DNA from: Leptothermofonsia sichuanensis E412
Lineage (GTDB): Bacteria > Cyanobacteriota > Cyanobacteriia > Leptolyngbyales > Leptolyngbyaceae
NCBI RefSeq assembly: GCF_019891175.1
Contig: NZ_CP072600.1
Location: forward strand, 3,348,001-3,412,000
DNA: 64,000 nt
Reading direction: 5' to 3'
The position numbers and the translations under genes are program-made. The notes under the pieces were generated by a model, which did no database searches, had not been told where the DNA came from, and was given only the letters and a program-made list of their open reading frames with translations. This document shows, piece after piece, positions 42,625 to 51,221 of the stretch (positions within the stretch are counted from its first letter, which is position 1; each line of letters begins with the position of its first letter).

Positions 42625-43278
42625 ATGACCACCATCCTTAGAGACTGGAGCTATCAATATCAGTGGCTATACGACAGTATTTCCTGGCTGGCAGCGTTGA
42701 GTGTCGGGGGGGAGGGACGATTTCGGCGGCTGGCACTGAAGGGGCTAGAAATTTCTCCAGACACGAAAGTTCTGGATATGTGCTGTGGTGCAGGGCCAGC
42801 CACCCAGGTGTTGGCGGAGCGATCGCATCATGTCACCGGCCTGGATGCTTCACCCCATGCCATTCAACGAGCCAGACAACGGGTTCCCCAGGCAGACTAT
42901 GTAGAAGCCTTTGCGGAAAAGATGCCTTTCCCGGATAACCAGTTTGATCTGGTACATACCAGCACAGCGCTGCATGAAATGGAACCAGAACAACTGCAAC
43001 AGATTTTGCGGGAAGTCCATCGTGTGCTGAAACCAGGGGGCACGTTTACCCTGGTCGATTTCCACTCACCTACCAATCCCCTCTATTGGGTTGGAGTCTC
43101 TATATTTTTAGAACTGTTTGAAACCGAAACAGCCTGGCAACTACTCAAAACTGATCTGGCAGAGCTACTGTCCGACATTGGTTTTCATCCTGTCCAGCAA
43201 ACCCTCTATGCCGGAGGTAGCCTGCAAGTGATTCAGGCGAAGAAAGGGGAAAAGGGAGGAAAGCGTTTTAGTGGTTAG
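42625..43278 (+). CDS. UbiE-like SAM-dependent methyltransferase
   Basis: 217 residues with a class I methyltransferase core: KVLDMCCGAGPATQVLAERS (motif I), VTGLDASPHAIQRARQR and MPFPDNQFDLVHTSTALHEM. The C-terminal part (FTLVDFHSPTNPLYWVGVSIFLEL) suggests a lipid-like substrate near the membrane, as in quinone or tocopherol methyltransferases. The substrate cannot be named from sequence alone. The tail KGEKGGKRFSG runs into low-complexity DNA. Confidence 0.88.
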   Translation: MTTILRDWSYQYQWLYDSISWLAALSVGGEGRFRRLALKGLEISPDTKVLDMCCGAGPATQVLAERSHHVTGLDASPHAIQRARQRVPQADYVEAFAEKMPFPDNQFDLVHTSTALHEMEPEQLQQILREVHRVLKPGGTFTLVDFHSPTNPLYWVGVSIFLELFETETAWQLLKTDLAELLSDIGFHPVQQTLYAGGSLQVIQAKKGEKGGKRFSG

Positions 43279-43592
43279 TGGTTGGAGAGGAGGCAGGAGG
43301 CAGAAGTGAGGAGCGTTGTCAGTTGTTGGTGCAACATGTGTTCCAGGTTTCTAGAACGCCGGTACAGAAATCGGATTTCTTCTACCGGATGCCCAGGTTT
43401 CGTTGAATTTCTCACAAGAAATCCGATTTCTTGGAATTCTGAACCGATGCTCTAGTGGTCTGTCAACTCTGATTTGTGAATAGTCAACTTTTCTAAAATG
43501 CACTGACAGCAATACTCTCTGTCTCGTTCCTCAGGCTCTGCCTGGGAACATTCTCTAAGAGGCTCTGCCTCTTGTGTTGGTCAACACCTTCC
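43279..43592. other. intergenic region with elements B2 and a C-family end
   Basis: 314 bp between convergent genes, mostly element B2 (43351-43455) followed by a C-family left end (CTAGTGGTCTGTCAA, 43452-43466). The remainder has a TCTGTCTCGTTCCTCAGGCT-like stretch with GGCTCTGCCT repeated at 43530 and 43560. Confidence 0.5.
43351..43455. mobile_element. family B palindromic element, copy B2 (intact)
   Basis: Bounded by CTAG at each end, with AGAAATCGGATTTCTTC and AAGAAATCCGATTTCTTGG as facing arms. It is about 80% alike to B1 at 9157 without the nested insertion. Confidence 0.75.
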
Positions 43593-44282
43593 CTAGTCCC
43601 GCCAGAGAGCAATTCCTCCCAGTAGCCCGGAAACATTGGGCACAACTCTGACGTTAGCAGGTAACTCAACCATGATATGTTTGGTATTCCCCCCGCCAAT
43701 ATAGAGGGTGTCGTAGTTGAAAAGGTTCTGAAGGGAGGCTATCGCTTTCAGCAACCGATCATTCCACTTTTTCTTACCATCCCTATCCAGGGCTGCACGT
43801 CCCAGTTGTTCTTCATAGGTCTGCCCCTTGCGGAACTCATGGTGTCCCAGTTCCAGGTTGGGAATCAGCACCCCGTTCAAAAACAAAGCAGAGCCAAGCC
43901 CGGTCCCCAGGGTAATCACCAGTTCAACCCCCTGTCCTGAAACCGCTCCCAACCCCTGCATATCTGCATCATTAATCACCCGCACAGGCTTTCCCAGGCG
44001 GTGAGATAGGGTATCTGCCAGGTCAAACCCGATCCAGTCCAGATCCAGATTAGCAGCGGTCATGGTGACGCCTTGCTTAATTACCCCTGGAAATCCCACG
44101 GAAACCCGGTCAAATGTTTTGTCTGCTGCCAATTGCAACACAACATCAATTACAGCCTCCGGTTTTGCAGGCTGGGGAGTTTCCCGGCGATCGCGATCAA
44201 CCACCGGGTTACCCGCTGCATCCAGCACCATTACCTTGATTCCGCTCCCCCCAATGTCTACCGTCAGCGTTTGAAGATGCAT
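43593..44282 (-). CDS. ppgK: polyphosphate glucokinase (ROK family)
   Basis: 229 residues. The ROK phosphate-binding motif VDIGGSGIKVMVLD is at the N-terminus, with NDADMQGLGA (catalytic Asp), TLGTGLGSALFLNG and the PPGK-typical HHEFRKGQTYEEQLG segment. Phosphorylates glucose with polyphosphate and/or ATP. The zinc-binding cysteines of classical ROK sugar repressors are absent, as expected. Convergent with the UbiE-like gene. Confidence 0.9.
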   Translation of the reverse strand: MHLQTLTVDIGGSGIKVMVLDAAGNPVVDRDRRETPQPAKPEAVIDVVLQLAADKTFDRVSVGFPGVIKQGVTMTAANLDLDWIGFDLADTLSHRLGKPVRVINDADMQGLGAVSGQGVELVITLGTGLGSALFLNGVLIPNLELGHHEFRKGQTYEEQLGRAALDRDGKKKWNDRLLKAIASLQNLFNYDTLYIGGGNTKHIMVELPANVRVVPNVSGLLGGIALWRD

Positions 44283-44420
44283 ACGTTGCCCTCACTCATC
44301 ACCCCACCCTGCGAGAACGCCAATGGCGAACACCCCTCACCCCCGACTAACCACTAACCGCTAATCACTAACCATCACTGACCCCTTGACTCCTGACTCC
44401 TCCCTAACATCCCCCACTAA

Positions 44421-44487
44421 AAGCCTATCCGAAAAGCCCCAATGGACAAAGCTCAAATCCAGACTGAGGAAGTTTTCGGATAGGCTT
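44421..44487. mobile_element. family F palindromic element, single copy
   Basis: The termini AAGCCTATCCGAAAA and TTTTCGGATAGGCTT are a perfect 15 bp inverted repeat; the interior (CAAATCCAGACTGAGGAAG) matches the unit of the tandem array at 57384-57714. It ends at the flv3 stop codon and may terminate its transcription. Confidence 0.8.
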
Positions 44488-46211
44488 TAATAGTGATTCC
44501 CCACTTTCCGATGGTGGACGGCGGTCAGGGCATCGGTACTGGAAACACGCCCCATTTCTACCGTACTATAAACCAGCCAGTGGTCATTGCAGTCCAGACG
44601 ACTGACAACTTCACATTCCAGGTATGCCAGAGCATCTGCCAGGATGGGGGTACCATTGCTGGCAGGATAGGTTTTCACGCCTTCAAAGCGGTCAGCACCG
44701 GGGGGGAACCGTTTAAGGAAGTGCCTCATTAAGGGCTGATAGTTACCCTCTTGCAGGACGTTGAGGATGAAGCGATCGCCCACATGCATAAAAGACTCGA
44801 TCGCCCGGTCTTTAGCAACTGCAATTGTGATACCCAGAGGCTCCATACTTGCCTGCGCCACCCAGGATGCCAGCATGGCACTGGAGGCATCCCCTTTTTT
44901 AGCGGTAATGATATAGAGTCCGCCACTGATGCGACCGAGGGCTTTATCCAGGTCACTATCGAGGGATTTCATTTGTTTGATACTGCGATCGCGGGTGAGC
45001 CACTGTCCCAGATCGGTTCCGGCTTCGTCGCAACGTTGATAGGTACTTTCAGTGGGGGGTTCTTTGATCAGAATGGGGGCAAATCCTTCGCTCAGTCCCA
45101 GTTCCTGGAGGCGATTTCGCAGCGGGTAGACGGATTCATCATCACCGCCACCAGACTCAAATAAACCAAAGGACTGTTTGCTATTGGCTTCCGCCAGGAT
45201 TGTGCTTAAAACCGTTTGAGTGATTGCCGCCTGGGACTGGGGCGGCATTCCAATCACAATGCCAGCCGCAATTTCCATCAATTCCCGCACATCCTGGGGT
45301 TCAACGGCACGGAAATCTACCTGCTCAACCGCGACTCCGGTTTTGGCAATTCCCTGAGCAATGGCATGAACAAGGCGATCGCTGTACCCATACTCGGACA
45401 TATGAAACAGAACCACGGTAGTTTCTGCCTTTGCCTTTGCCTGACTCCATTCCTTGTAGCGCCCGACCAACTCAGAAACGTGGTGTTGCAGCAGGGGACC
45501 ATGCCCGGTGGCAATCTGACTGATTGGCGGTAGCTCATTCATGCGCTTGATGGCAGACAACACCGAACGCGCATTCGGTTCCATCAGGCACTCGTAATAA
45601 GTGCGGAAGTCGGCGTTGAGGAGTTCCAGGTCTTCGTCATAGGTGCAATCGTCGCAAAAGTGCATCCCAAAGGCATCGCAGGTAAAGAGCACCTGGGTTC
45701 CGTGGTCGTAGGTGAAGATGGTGTCGGGCCAGTGCAGGTTGGGAGCAGAGACAAACTCCAGTTCATGGCCATTACCCAGATCAAGGCGATCGCCACTTTT
45801 CACCAGCTTGCGCTTAAAAGGCTGGTGCACCAGGTCTTCCAGGAATTGAATGGCCACTTTTGCCCCGACTACAGTAATCTGGGGAGCCAGTTTCAAAACG
45901 TCTGCCACCAAACCACTGTGGTCAGGTTCGGTATGGCTGATGATCAGGTAATCAATTTGGGTGGGATGAATCAGTCCGGTTAAAGTATCCAGATAAAGCT
46001 GGCGAAACTTTTCATGGGAGGTATCAACCAAGGCGACTTTCTCCCCTCGAATCAGAAAGGAGTTGTAGGTGGTGCCGTTTTGCAGGGCAAATTCAATGTC
46101 GAAGCGATCGCGGTCCCAGTCCAGGCAACGAATTGCCGTGGTGTCCATTGCAATATCAACCGTTTCCAGGGTCAGTCTGGATTGGATGCGTTCCGGGGTG
46201 AGTGCGATCAT
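44487..46211 (-). CDS. flv3: flv3-type class C flavodiiron protein
   Basis: Reduces O2 to water using NAD(P)H or ferredoxin, protecting photosystem I under fluctuating light. The 574 residues have a metallo-beta-lactamase-like diiron domain with SHTEPDHSG and the further ligands HW, D and H expected for active enzymes, a flavodoxin-like domain (VVLFHMSEYGYSDRLVHAIA) and a C-terminal flavin-reductase domain. The N-terminal half is closest to Flv3 as I recall it. Oxygen removal may also help nitrogenase in a non-heterocystous host; that is inference. No flv1 partner is in the window. Confidence 0.92.
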   Translation of the reverse strand: MIALTPERIQSRLTLETVDIAMDTTAIRCLDWDRDRFDIEFALQNGTTYNSFLIRGEKVALVDTSHEKFRQLYLDTLTGLIHPTQIDYLIISHTEPDHSGLVADVLKLAPQITVVGAKVAIQFLEDLVHQPFKRKLVKSGDRLDLGNGHELEFVSAPNLHWPDTIFTYDHGTQVLFTCDAFGMHFCDDCTYDEDLELLNADFRTYYECLMEPNARSVLSAIKRMNELPPISQIATGHGPLLQHHVSELVGRYKEWSQAKAKAETTVVLFHMSEYGYSDRLVHAIAQGIAKTGVAVEQVDFRAVEPQDVRELMEIAAGIVIGMPPQSQAAITQTVLSTILAEANSKQSFGLFESGGGDDESVYPLRNRLQELGLSEGFAPILIKEPPTESTYQRCDEAGTDLGQWLTRDRSIKQMKSLDSDLDKALGRISGGLYIITAKKGDASSAMLASWVAQASMEPLGITIAVAKDRAIESFMHVGDRFILNVLQEGNYQPLMRHFLKRFPPGADRFEGVKTYPASNGTPILADALAYLECEVVSRLDCNDHWLVYSTVEMGRVSSTDALTAVHHRKVGNHY

Positions 46212-46351
46212 TGAATGGCCTCCCGCTCAAAATCGTAATGGTTGCAACATTCTTTTTCTATTATTGAGGCAACTCCCCCGGTTTTGTAAAGTTTTGTTGG
46301 GTAAAGTTACTTATTAGCCGGACTTATTAGCAGGCTGTTGCAGGATTGCCA

Positions 46352-46804
46352 TTAATCCAGATGAAATTCTTTGAGAGCGGGGAGAAAGTTGTTGTTCTCA
46401 TGTCCGGATCGGCTGAGTTTGATCAGAGCAAAGCGTTGTAAGCGGGTAAGGGCTGCCCATTGATCGGAGGCGATCTCAACGCCCACTTCCCTGGCTTTTT
46501 CCAGCACGCTGGATGGAACGGTTGTGGCGTCCAACCACGGGGGGGCAGGGTCAACGGGTAAATCCATTGCCGGAGTCTGGGTGCGCTCCTGTATCAGCCG
46601 TTGAAGAAATGCTCGATACTGCCGTACTTCGTCCGTTGTTTCACAGGGCAGTTCAAGCAATTGCTGCCGCTCTCCAGACTCAAACTGGTTCCATTGGGAT
46701 AGCCTCAGCTTGATGCCACAGGTATCCAGCTTAAACCTCACCTGCATGGGAATGCACCGCAGGGATTCCACAAAATCGGACTCGAATTGAAAGAACTGAG
46801 ACAT
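46352..46804 (-). CDS. narM: narM, nitrate reductase maturation protein
   Basis: About 150 residues matching the nitrate reductase-associated family (FFQFESDFVESLRCIPMQVRFKLD near the start, AREVGVEIASDQWAALTRLQRFALIKLSR near the end). In cyanobacteria NarM is required for NarB activity and interacts with it. The gene is alone here, 32 kb from narB. ATG at 46804 (MSQFFQFE) or 46810 (MPMSQ) are both possible. No clear NtcA box is seen upstream. Confidence 0.93.
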   Translation of the reverse strand: MSQFFQFESDFVESLRCIPMQVRFKLDTCGIKLRLSQWNQFESGERQQLLELPCETTDEVRQYRAFLQRLIQERTQTPAMDLPVDPAPPWLDATTVPSSVLEKAREVGVEIASDQWAALTRLQRFALIKLSRSGHENNNFLPALKEFHLD

Positions 46805-46871
46805 GGGCATCTGGAGATGGTCACATACCGCGTAAGATAGAGGTCAGTTTAATTGTTCTACCTTCGGTAGT

Positions 46872-47333
46872 TTACTGTCCACCGGATCGTCGATTGGCTC
46901 GCTTGATCAGCCAGTAGCCAATAGAAATTGCCAGAATCGTAGATGCCAGGGCTAATAAGTCGATTCCAGAAGTTTTTCCCAGATCAAGAATGATGATTTT
47001 ACGGGCAATGGCGATCAACGAAGTGCTGATGACCAGCTCAACCTGGACAACATGCTTCTTGAGATAAGCCGTAATGTTCTCCAGAATTTCCAGCGCAATC
47101 AAGACATTCAAAAATAGCCCAAAAACATTCAGCAGGGTGGTTCCAAATCTGGCGAATGGATGGGTAAACAATTCTATAAACAGATAAGTTCCCAGTTCAT
47201 AGACTGCAACCAGGATGACCACAACCATGGCGATCGATAAGAGCTTAGAAACCAGGCTCTCTACCTGATGCACATACTGAAGGAACTGGTCGTCCCTGAA
47301 CGATGTCTTGAACTGTTGAAACAGTTTACGCAA
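46872..47333 (-). CDS. PsiE-like membrane protein
   Basis: 153 residues with about four hydrophobic spans (LLSIAMVVVILVAVYELGTY, LLNVFGLFLNVLIALEIL, VELVISTSLIAIARKIIIL, LALASTILAISIGYWLI). It matches the phosphate-starvation-inducible PsiE family; biochemical role unknown. It is 67 bp upstream of narM on the same strand, so the two may be co-transcribed. Confidence 0.88.
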   Translation of the reverse strand: MRKLFQQFKTSFRDDQFLQYVHQVESLVSKLLSIAMVVVILVAVYELGTYLFIELFTHPFARFGTTLLNVFGLFLNVLIALEILENITAYLKKHVVQVELVISTSLIAIARKIIILDLGKTSGIDLLALASTILAISIGYWLIKRANRRSGGQ

Positions 47334-47699
47334 AAGCTCCCCGTCCTATGTCAACCTCTGTGTCTCTGTGGTAGAATTCTAACCTTTCGATTTATTGAAT
47401 TCACGATCCTGAATTTGAAGCGATCGACGTAGAATATACCAGATTTGTCTGAATGGATTAAATAACATCCTAGAGGGTAAAATCCTCCTGCAATCTATCA
47501 ATAAATACTCTATCAATAAATCGCTCTGGCAGATGCCCATTGAAGGCGATCGCCCTAGGGAAGGGAGCAGTCGATGGCAGTGGTGGCAACCTGCAATTGA
47601 GTCTCATATTTGGCACGGTTAAGCGCAATACCGGATACTGAATTTTTCTGGCGCAAAACTGTCCGATTATTCGGAACTATTATATTTCGAACTATTCTA
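47334..47699. other. psiE-tRNA intergenic region
   Basis: 366 bp holding a family E repeat (47351-47376, opposite orientation), a short direct repeat CTATCAATAAAT (about 47496 and 47510) and one HIP1-like octamer. No gene is credible. Confidence 0.45.
47351..47376. repeat. family E repeat arm, copy 3
   Basis: CCTCTGTGTCTCTGTGGTAG is one arm of the family, in the opposite orientation to the other copies. The facing arm is not recognisable. Confidence 0.5.
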
Positions 47700-47772
47700 T
47701 GGAGAATAGGGGATTCGAACCCCTTACCTCTGCGGTGCGATCGCAGCGCTCTACCAATTGAGCTAATTCCCC
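47700..47772 (-). tRNA. tRNA-Ala(CGC)
   Basis: A full cloverleaf can be drawn on the - strand: acceptor GGGGAAT with ATTCTCC, D arm GCTC..GAGC, anticodon arm CTGCG-ATCGCAC-CGCAG with anticodon CGC, five-base variable loop AGGTA and T arm AGGGG-TTCGAAT-CCCCT. The G3-U70 wobble pair is the alanine identity element. The discriminator is A and CCA is not encoded. Confidence 0.93.
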
Positions 47773-47957
47773 TGATTCAGTTTCGCTCCAGTATTTTAAC
47801 ACCCTGAGAATGAAACAATCGATAGTGGAGTATCTCTCAGTCGCTGAACCTGGATGGTGACAACAGGGCGTACACTAGCGATCAATGGGGTCATACTGTC
47901 CAGGTGTCCGCAAATGGGCACACCGCAAACTGTATATAAACTGAAAACCTTAGAACC

Positions 47958-47990
47958 TTACCACAGAGGCACAGAGAGCACAGAGCTATT
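47958..47990. repeat. family E repeat arm, copy 4
   Basis: TTACCACAGAGGCACAGAGA followed by GCACAGAGC. Only one arm is present. Confidence 0.55.
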
Positions 47991-48047
47991 CAGCCCTGAT
48001 CAATTTTCCGGTATTCAGTTACTCATCAAATTTAGTTTGACAAACCA

Positions 48048-48171
48048 CTAGTGCAGGTTGCCAAAAATAACCCGCCAGTTTTGGCTTCAACCACCAAGAC
48101 ACAAAGCCCACTAAGAAACGTTGTGGCCCTTTGTGCCTTGGTGGTGAAAAACTTCTGCCGCAATGCACTAG
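48048..48171 (+). mobile_element. family D palindromic element, copy D2, 124 bp
   Basis: Perfect inverted termini CTAGTGCA and TGCACTAG, same length as D1 and about 90% alike. As at 12309, its left end coincides with the right end of a C-family element (TTGACAAACCACTAG). Confidence 0.85.
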
Positions 48172-48204
48172 CTGATTTGAGATGGGTGCATATCACTTTT
48201 GCCC

Positions 48205-48711
48205 TCACCCTAAATCCCTCTCCCAATTTGGGGGAGGGACTTTGAGATGGCTCGGCTCCCCTTCTCCCAACCTGGGAGAAGGGGCTGGGGGATGAGGGCT
48301 TGCAAAGGTGACATGCTCTCTTTGAGATTCATACTCCTGCAACAAGTTCTCAAAGTATTGCAGATGTCGATCGATTCCATGCTTGATCGCTGAAATCATG
48401 CTGGCTTGTTTTATCGAATCCTCTTGATGGTGCGTCAGTGCAGGAAGTATGGAATCTTGAAAATGGTGTTCCTCTAATTCTGCGTGCAAGCTCAACCAGG
48501 TTGGAAACTTCAGATGGCGCGTAGCAAAGTAATATTGAAGAATTTTGGTATTCCTGATTGCTACACACAGTTCTCGACCGCTCAATGCTGCAAGAGCCTC
48601 GTAAAAGTTATCGGTTTCATAACCAAAATCGTCAAAAAAGGAACGCTCATACAATGTCGTTGCATTGCTGGGTTGGGAAGCCATAATTTCATCATCACTC
48701 AAACCAAGATC
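48205..48711 (-). pseudogene. hypothetical gene, probably 5'-truncated by the IS1 element
   Basis: The open frame continues upstream of the usable starts (TTG at 48702, ATG at 48684) as far as the IS end at 48712, reading TDLGLSDDEIMASQPSNA, so the original N-terminus may have been lost. The remaining ~165 residues are helical and His-rich (LSLHAELEEHHFQDSILPAL, IKHGIDRHLQYFENLLQEYE), perhaps metal-binding. The last ~32 residues are encoded by a CCCTTCTCCC-type repeat. I do not recognise the family. It may still be expressed from the internal ATG. Confidence 0.5.
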
Positions 48712-49567
48712 GGTCGTGTTCTAGACTTGTTGTTTTAGGTTAGATAGCAAAACCAAACTCATAACGGTTAATAAATAGCCCAATCACAATGTCATGCATC
48801 AGAATGGACTTAGAAAAGCAAATAGTTTTGCGAGCTAATCGCTTCAAGCGCGTGCGTAAAGTTAAATGCTTACGCTCAATCTTCTGCGTGTTCTGTTTGC
48901 CAACGGTATGAAGACTTGGGTCAAGCTGCCGCTCATAGGTTCCCCAACCATCTGTGTAAAACTGCATAATTCCAAACGGTTCTAATAACGCTTTGAGTTG
49001 GAGGAATGCTTCATCTTGATGCGTCGCCAACACATAAGCTAATATTTTTCCACTGTGATGGTCAATTGCATGCCATAACCAACGTTGCTGGGCTTTAGAC
49101 TGGACAAAACTCCACATTTCATCGGCTTCTGCCTCTGTATCTTCCCACTGGCAAAGCTTTACGATGCTTTGAGCGGGTTCCAACTCAGCCAGTTTGAGTT
49201 CATTCACGGCTTTGAGTTGACGATCTTTTTTTAATTCCTCAATCACCGTCGTTGGACTAATGTGAAGGACACGGGCAGTGTCTCGAATCCCACTCCCATT
49301 CATTGCCATATCGCTGATTTGTTGCTTGACTTCAGGCAGATACCCTTGATAGGTGTATTGCAAAATAAAGGTGCGCCGATGGCATCCTGAGTTTTGACAA
49401 AAGTAGCGCTGTTTGCCGTCTGGTGTTGTGCCGTGTTTGATCACCTCAATCCCATCACACACAGGGCAGTGAATTGGTTCTAATACCATAACTTGAGTTC
49501 CCGCAACTACTGACTTCTCCATCTAACCAGTTCTTCGTAAGGAAAACAACAAACCTAGAACATTACC
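48712..49567 (-). mobile_element. IS1-family insertion sequence, 856 bp
   Basis: The ends are imperfect inverted repeats starting GGTCGTGTTCTAG at the left and GGTAATGTTCTAG at the right, both continuing TTGTTGTTTT. One transposase gene fills it. No direct target duplication is found in the flanks, and both flanking genes lack their 5' parts, which points to a deletion at or after insertion. Confidence 0.85.
48740..49522 (-). CDS. IS1-family transposase
   Basis: 260 residues in a single frame, without the programmed frameshift of classical IS1. An N-terminal zinc-finger-like part (CPVCDG ... YFCQNSGCHRRTF) is followed by a helix-turn-helix (GSGIRDTARVLHISPTTVIEE) and a DDE domain with DEMWSFVQSK, FYTDGWGTYE and QNTQKIERKHLTLRTRLKRL. 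It appears intact and may be active. Confidence 0.93.
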   Translation of the reverse strand: MEKSVVAGTQVMVLEPIHCPVCDGIEVIKHGTTPDGKQRYFCQNSGCHRRTFILQYTYQGYLPEVKQQISDMAMNGSGIRDTARVLHISPTTVIEELKKDRQLKAVNELKLAELEPAQSIVKLCQWEDTEAEADEMWSFVQSKAQQRWLWHAIDHHSGKILAYVLATHQDEAFLQLKALLEPFGIMQFYTDGWGTYERQLDPSLHTVGKQNTQKIERKHLTLRTRLKRLARKTICFSKSILMHDIVIGLFINRYEFGFAI

Positions 49568-49764
49568 CGGTTTTGCAACAGCTTTATCACCTGGCAATGA
49601 TGGGCGATATTCCAGCGATCGAAAAAACCCTGGAGAACTTAGTAGCAGAAAATCAGCAGCTAGGTCCTTTTGTGGCTGAGTTAAACAAGCTCACTGCAAC
49701 CTTTCAATCTAAAAAAATTCGTCAATTTCTCACTGCTTTTGTTAAGACGGAGTCCCATCAATGA
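49568..49764 (+). pseudogene. C-terminal remnant of a hybrid sensor kinase, truncated by IS1
   Basis: The open frame starts at the right end of the IS and reads LQQLYHLAMMGDIPAIEKTL ... KIRQFLTAFVKTESHQ. This resembles the short helical tail that ends many cyanobacterial hybrid histidine kinases, just before a downstream response regulator. No kinase or receiver domain remains. Its stop overlaps the next ATG (ATGA), showing it was formerly translated in tandem with the regulator-kinase gene. Confidence 0.75.
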
Positions 49765-51155
49765 TATCGAATTTCCTCCCCAAGCCCAGCCAGACTTCCG
49801 CTCAGCCTGCTGCCGGGAATTTACACCAGACAACAATGTTAACAGATGCGCTTACCAAATCTGTTCATATCCTTTTGGTTGATGATAATCCCAACAATCT
49901 CAAGGTTCTATCAGAGGCGATTCAGGGTTATGGCTGGAAAGCATTGATGGCAACTGATGGAGAGTCTGCCATTGAACAGGCGGAGTATGCCAGCCCCGAT
50001 CTGATCCTCCTGGATGTGATGATGCCAGGGTTCGATGGGTTTGAAACCTACCGCCGGCTAAAAAGTAACCCGGTGACTCAGGACATTCCTGTTATCTTCA
50101 TGACAGCGTTGTCTGACCCGACCGATAAGGTGAAAGGACTGGAAATGGGCGCGGTGGACTACGTGACCAAACCCTTTCAGCATGAAGAAGTGGTTGCGCG
50201 GTTGAAGCTCCATCTTAAACTATCCCATTTGACCCGCACACTCGAATATCAGGTACAGGAACGCACTGCTAAATTAACTCAATCACTGCAACAACTCCAA
50301 CAAGCCCAACTACAACTGGTGCAGAGTGAAAAAATGTCTGCCCTGGGTAATCTGGTGGCTGGGGTTGCCCATGAAATTAATAATCCTGTTGGTTGCGTTT
50401 TTGGAAATCTGCAACCCGCCAAAGAGTACGTGAATGACCTGTTGAAACTGATTGATCTGTATCAAAAGACCTATCCTGACTCCACAGCAGAAATCCAGGA
50501 TGAACTGGAGGCAATTGATCTGGACTATTTACGGGAAGATCTACCCAAGCTTCTGGAATCAATGAAGCTGGGGGTCGATCGCATCCGTAACATCAGCAAT
50601 AGTTTACGGACCTTCTCCCGTGCTGACAAGGATTACAAGGTACCCTTTAATATTCATGAAGGGCTGGATAGCACATTACTCATCCTGAAGCATCGCTTGA
50701 AAGCAAGTGAGCAACGTCCTGAAATTGAGGTAATTAAAGAATATGGTAATGTACCTGAGGTTGCTTGTTTTCCTGGGCAGTTGAATCAGGTATTTATGAA
50801 TATTCTGGCTAATGCGATCGATGCTTTAGAGGATGCGAACACAGGACGGAGTTTTGCAGACATTCAATCCAATCCCAACCAGATTACAATTCGCACTGAA
50901 CTTGCACCCGATCAACAATCTGTCGTCATCCGGCTGAAAGATAATGGTGCTGGGATGGATGAGGAAGTCAAGCAGAAAATTTTCGATCATTTATTCACCA
51001 CGAAAGGTGTGGGTAAGGGAACGGGTTTAGGATTGGCGATCGCCCATCAAATCGTGGTAGAAAAGCACAATGGTTCACTACAGGTAAACTCTACCCCTGG
51101 GCAGGGATCTGAATTTATCATCATACTACCGATCAAAACTGATAACCAGCCATAG
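49761..51155 (+). CDS. response regulator-histidine kinase hybrid
   Basis: 464 residues, no membrane span. The receiver domain (about 35-150) has phospho-Asp in PDLILLDVMMPGFDG and the Lys in YVTKPFQHEE. A coiled-coil linker leads to a HisKA-type domain with phospho-His in GNLVAGVAHEINNPVG and an ATPase domain (NILANAIDALED, DNGAGMD, GTGLGLAIAH). Such proteins usually receive phosphate from an upstream hybrid kinase; here that partner has been cut off by the IS, so the pathway is probably broken or rewired. Confidence 0.93.
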   Translation: MISNFLPKPSQTSAQPAAGNLHQTTMLTDALTKSVHILLVDDNPNNLKVLSEAIQGYGWKALMATDGESAIEQAEYASPDLILLDVMMPGFDGFETYRRLKSNPVTQDIPVIFMTALSDPTDKVKGLEMGAVDYVTKPFQHEEVVARLKLHLKLSHLTRTLEYQVQERTAKLTQSLQQLQQAQLQLVQSEKMSALGNLVAGVAHEINNPVGCVFGNLQPAKEYVNDLLKLIDLYQKTYPDSTAEIQDELEAIDLDYLREDLPKLLESMKLGVDRIRNISNSLRTFSRADKDYKVPFNIHEGLDSTLLILKHRLKASEQRPEIEVIKEYGNVPEVACFPGQLNQVFMNILANAIDALEDANTGRSFADIQSNPNQITIRTELAPDQQSVVIRLKDNGAGMDEEVKQKIFDHLFTTKGVGKGTGLGLAIAHQIVVEKHNGSLQVNSTPGQGSEFIIILPIKTDNQP

Positions 51156-51221
51156 CGATAGATTCAGATGCAGTCGCAATGCATCATCAACCCATAGCTG
51201 GAAGCGCCTCCACTCCCCTTC

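Larger units (their letters stand above)
47773..48204. other. repeat-rich intergenic region
   Basis: 432 bp with a family E repeat (47958-47990), a C-family right end (48003-48051), element D2 (48048-48171) and a CCCTCTCCCAA...GGGAGAAGGGG hairpin that runs into the next gene (about 48213-48285). No gene seen. Confidence 0.6.
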
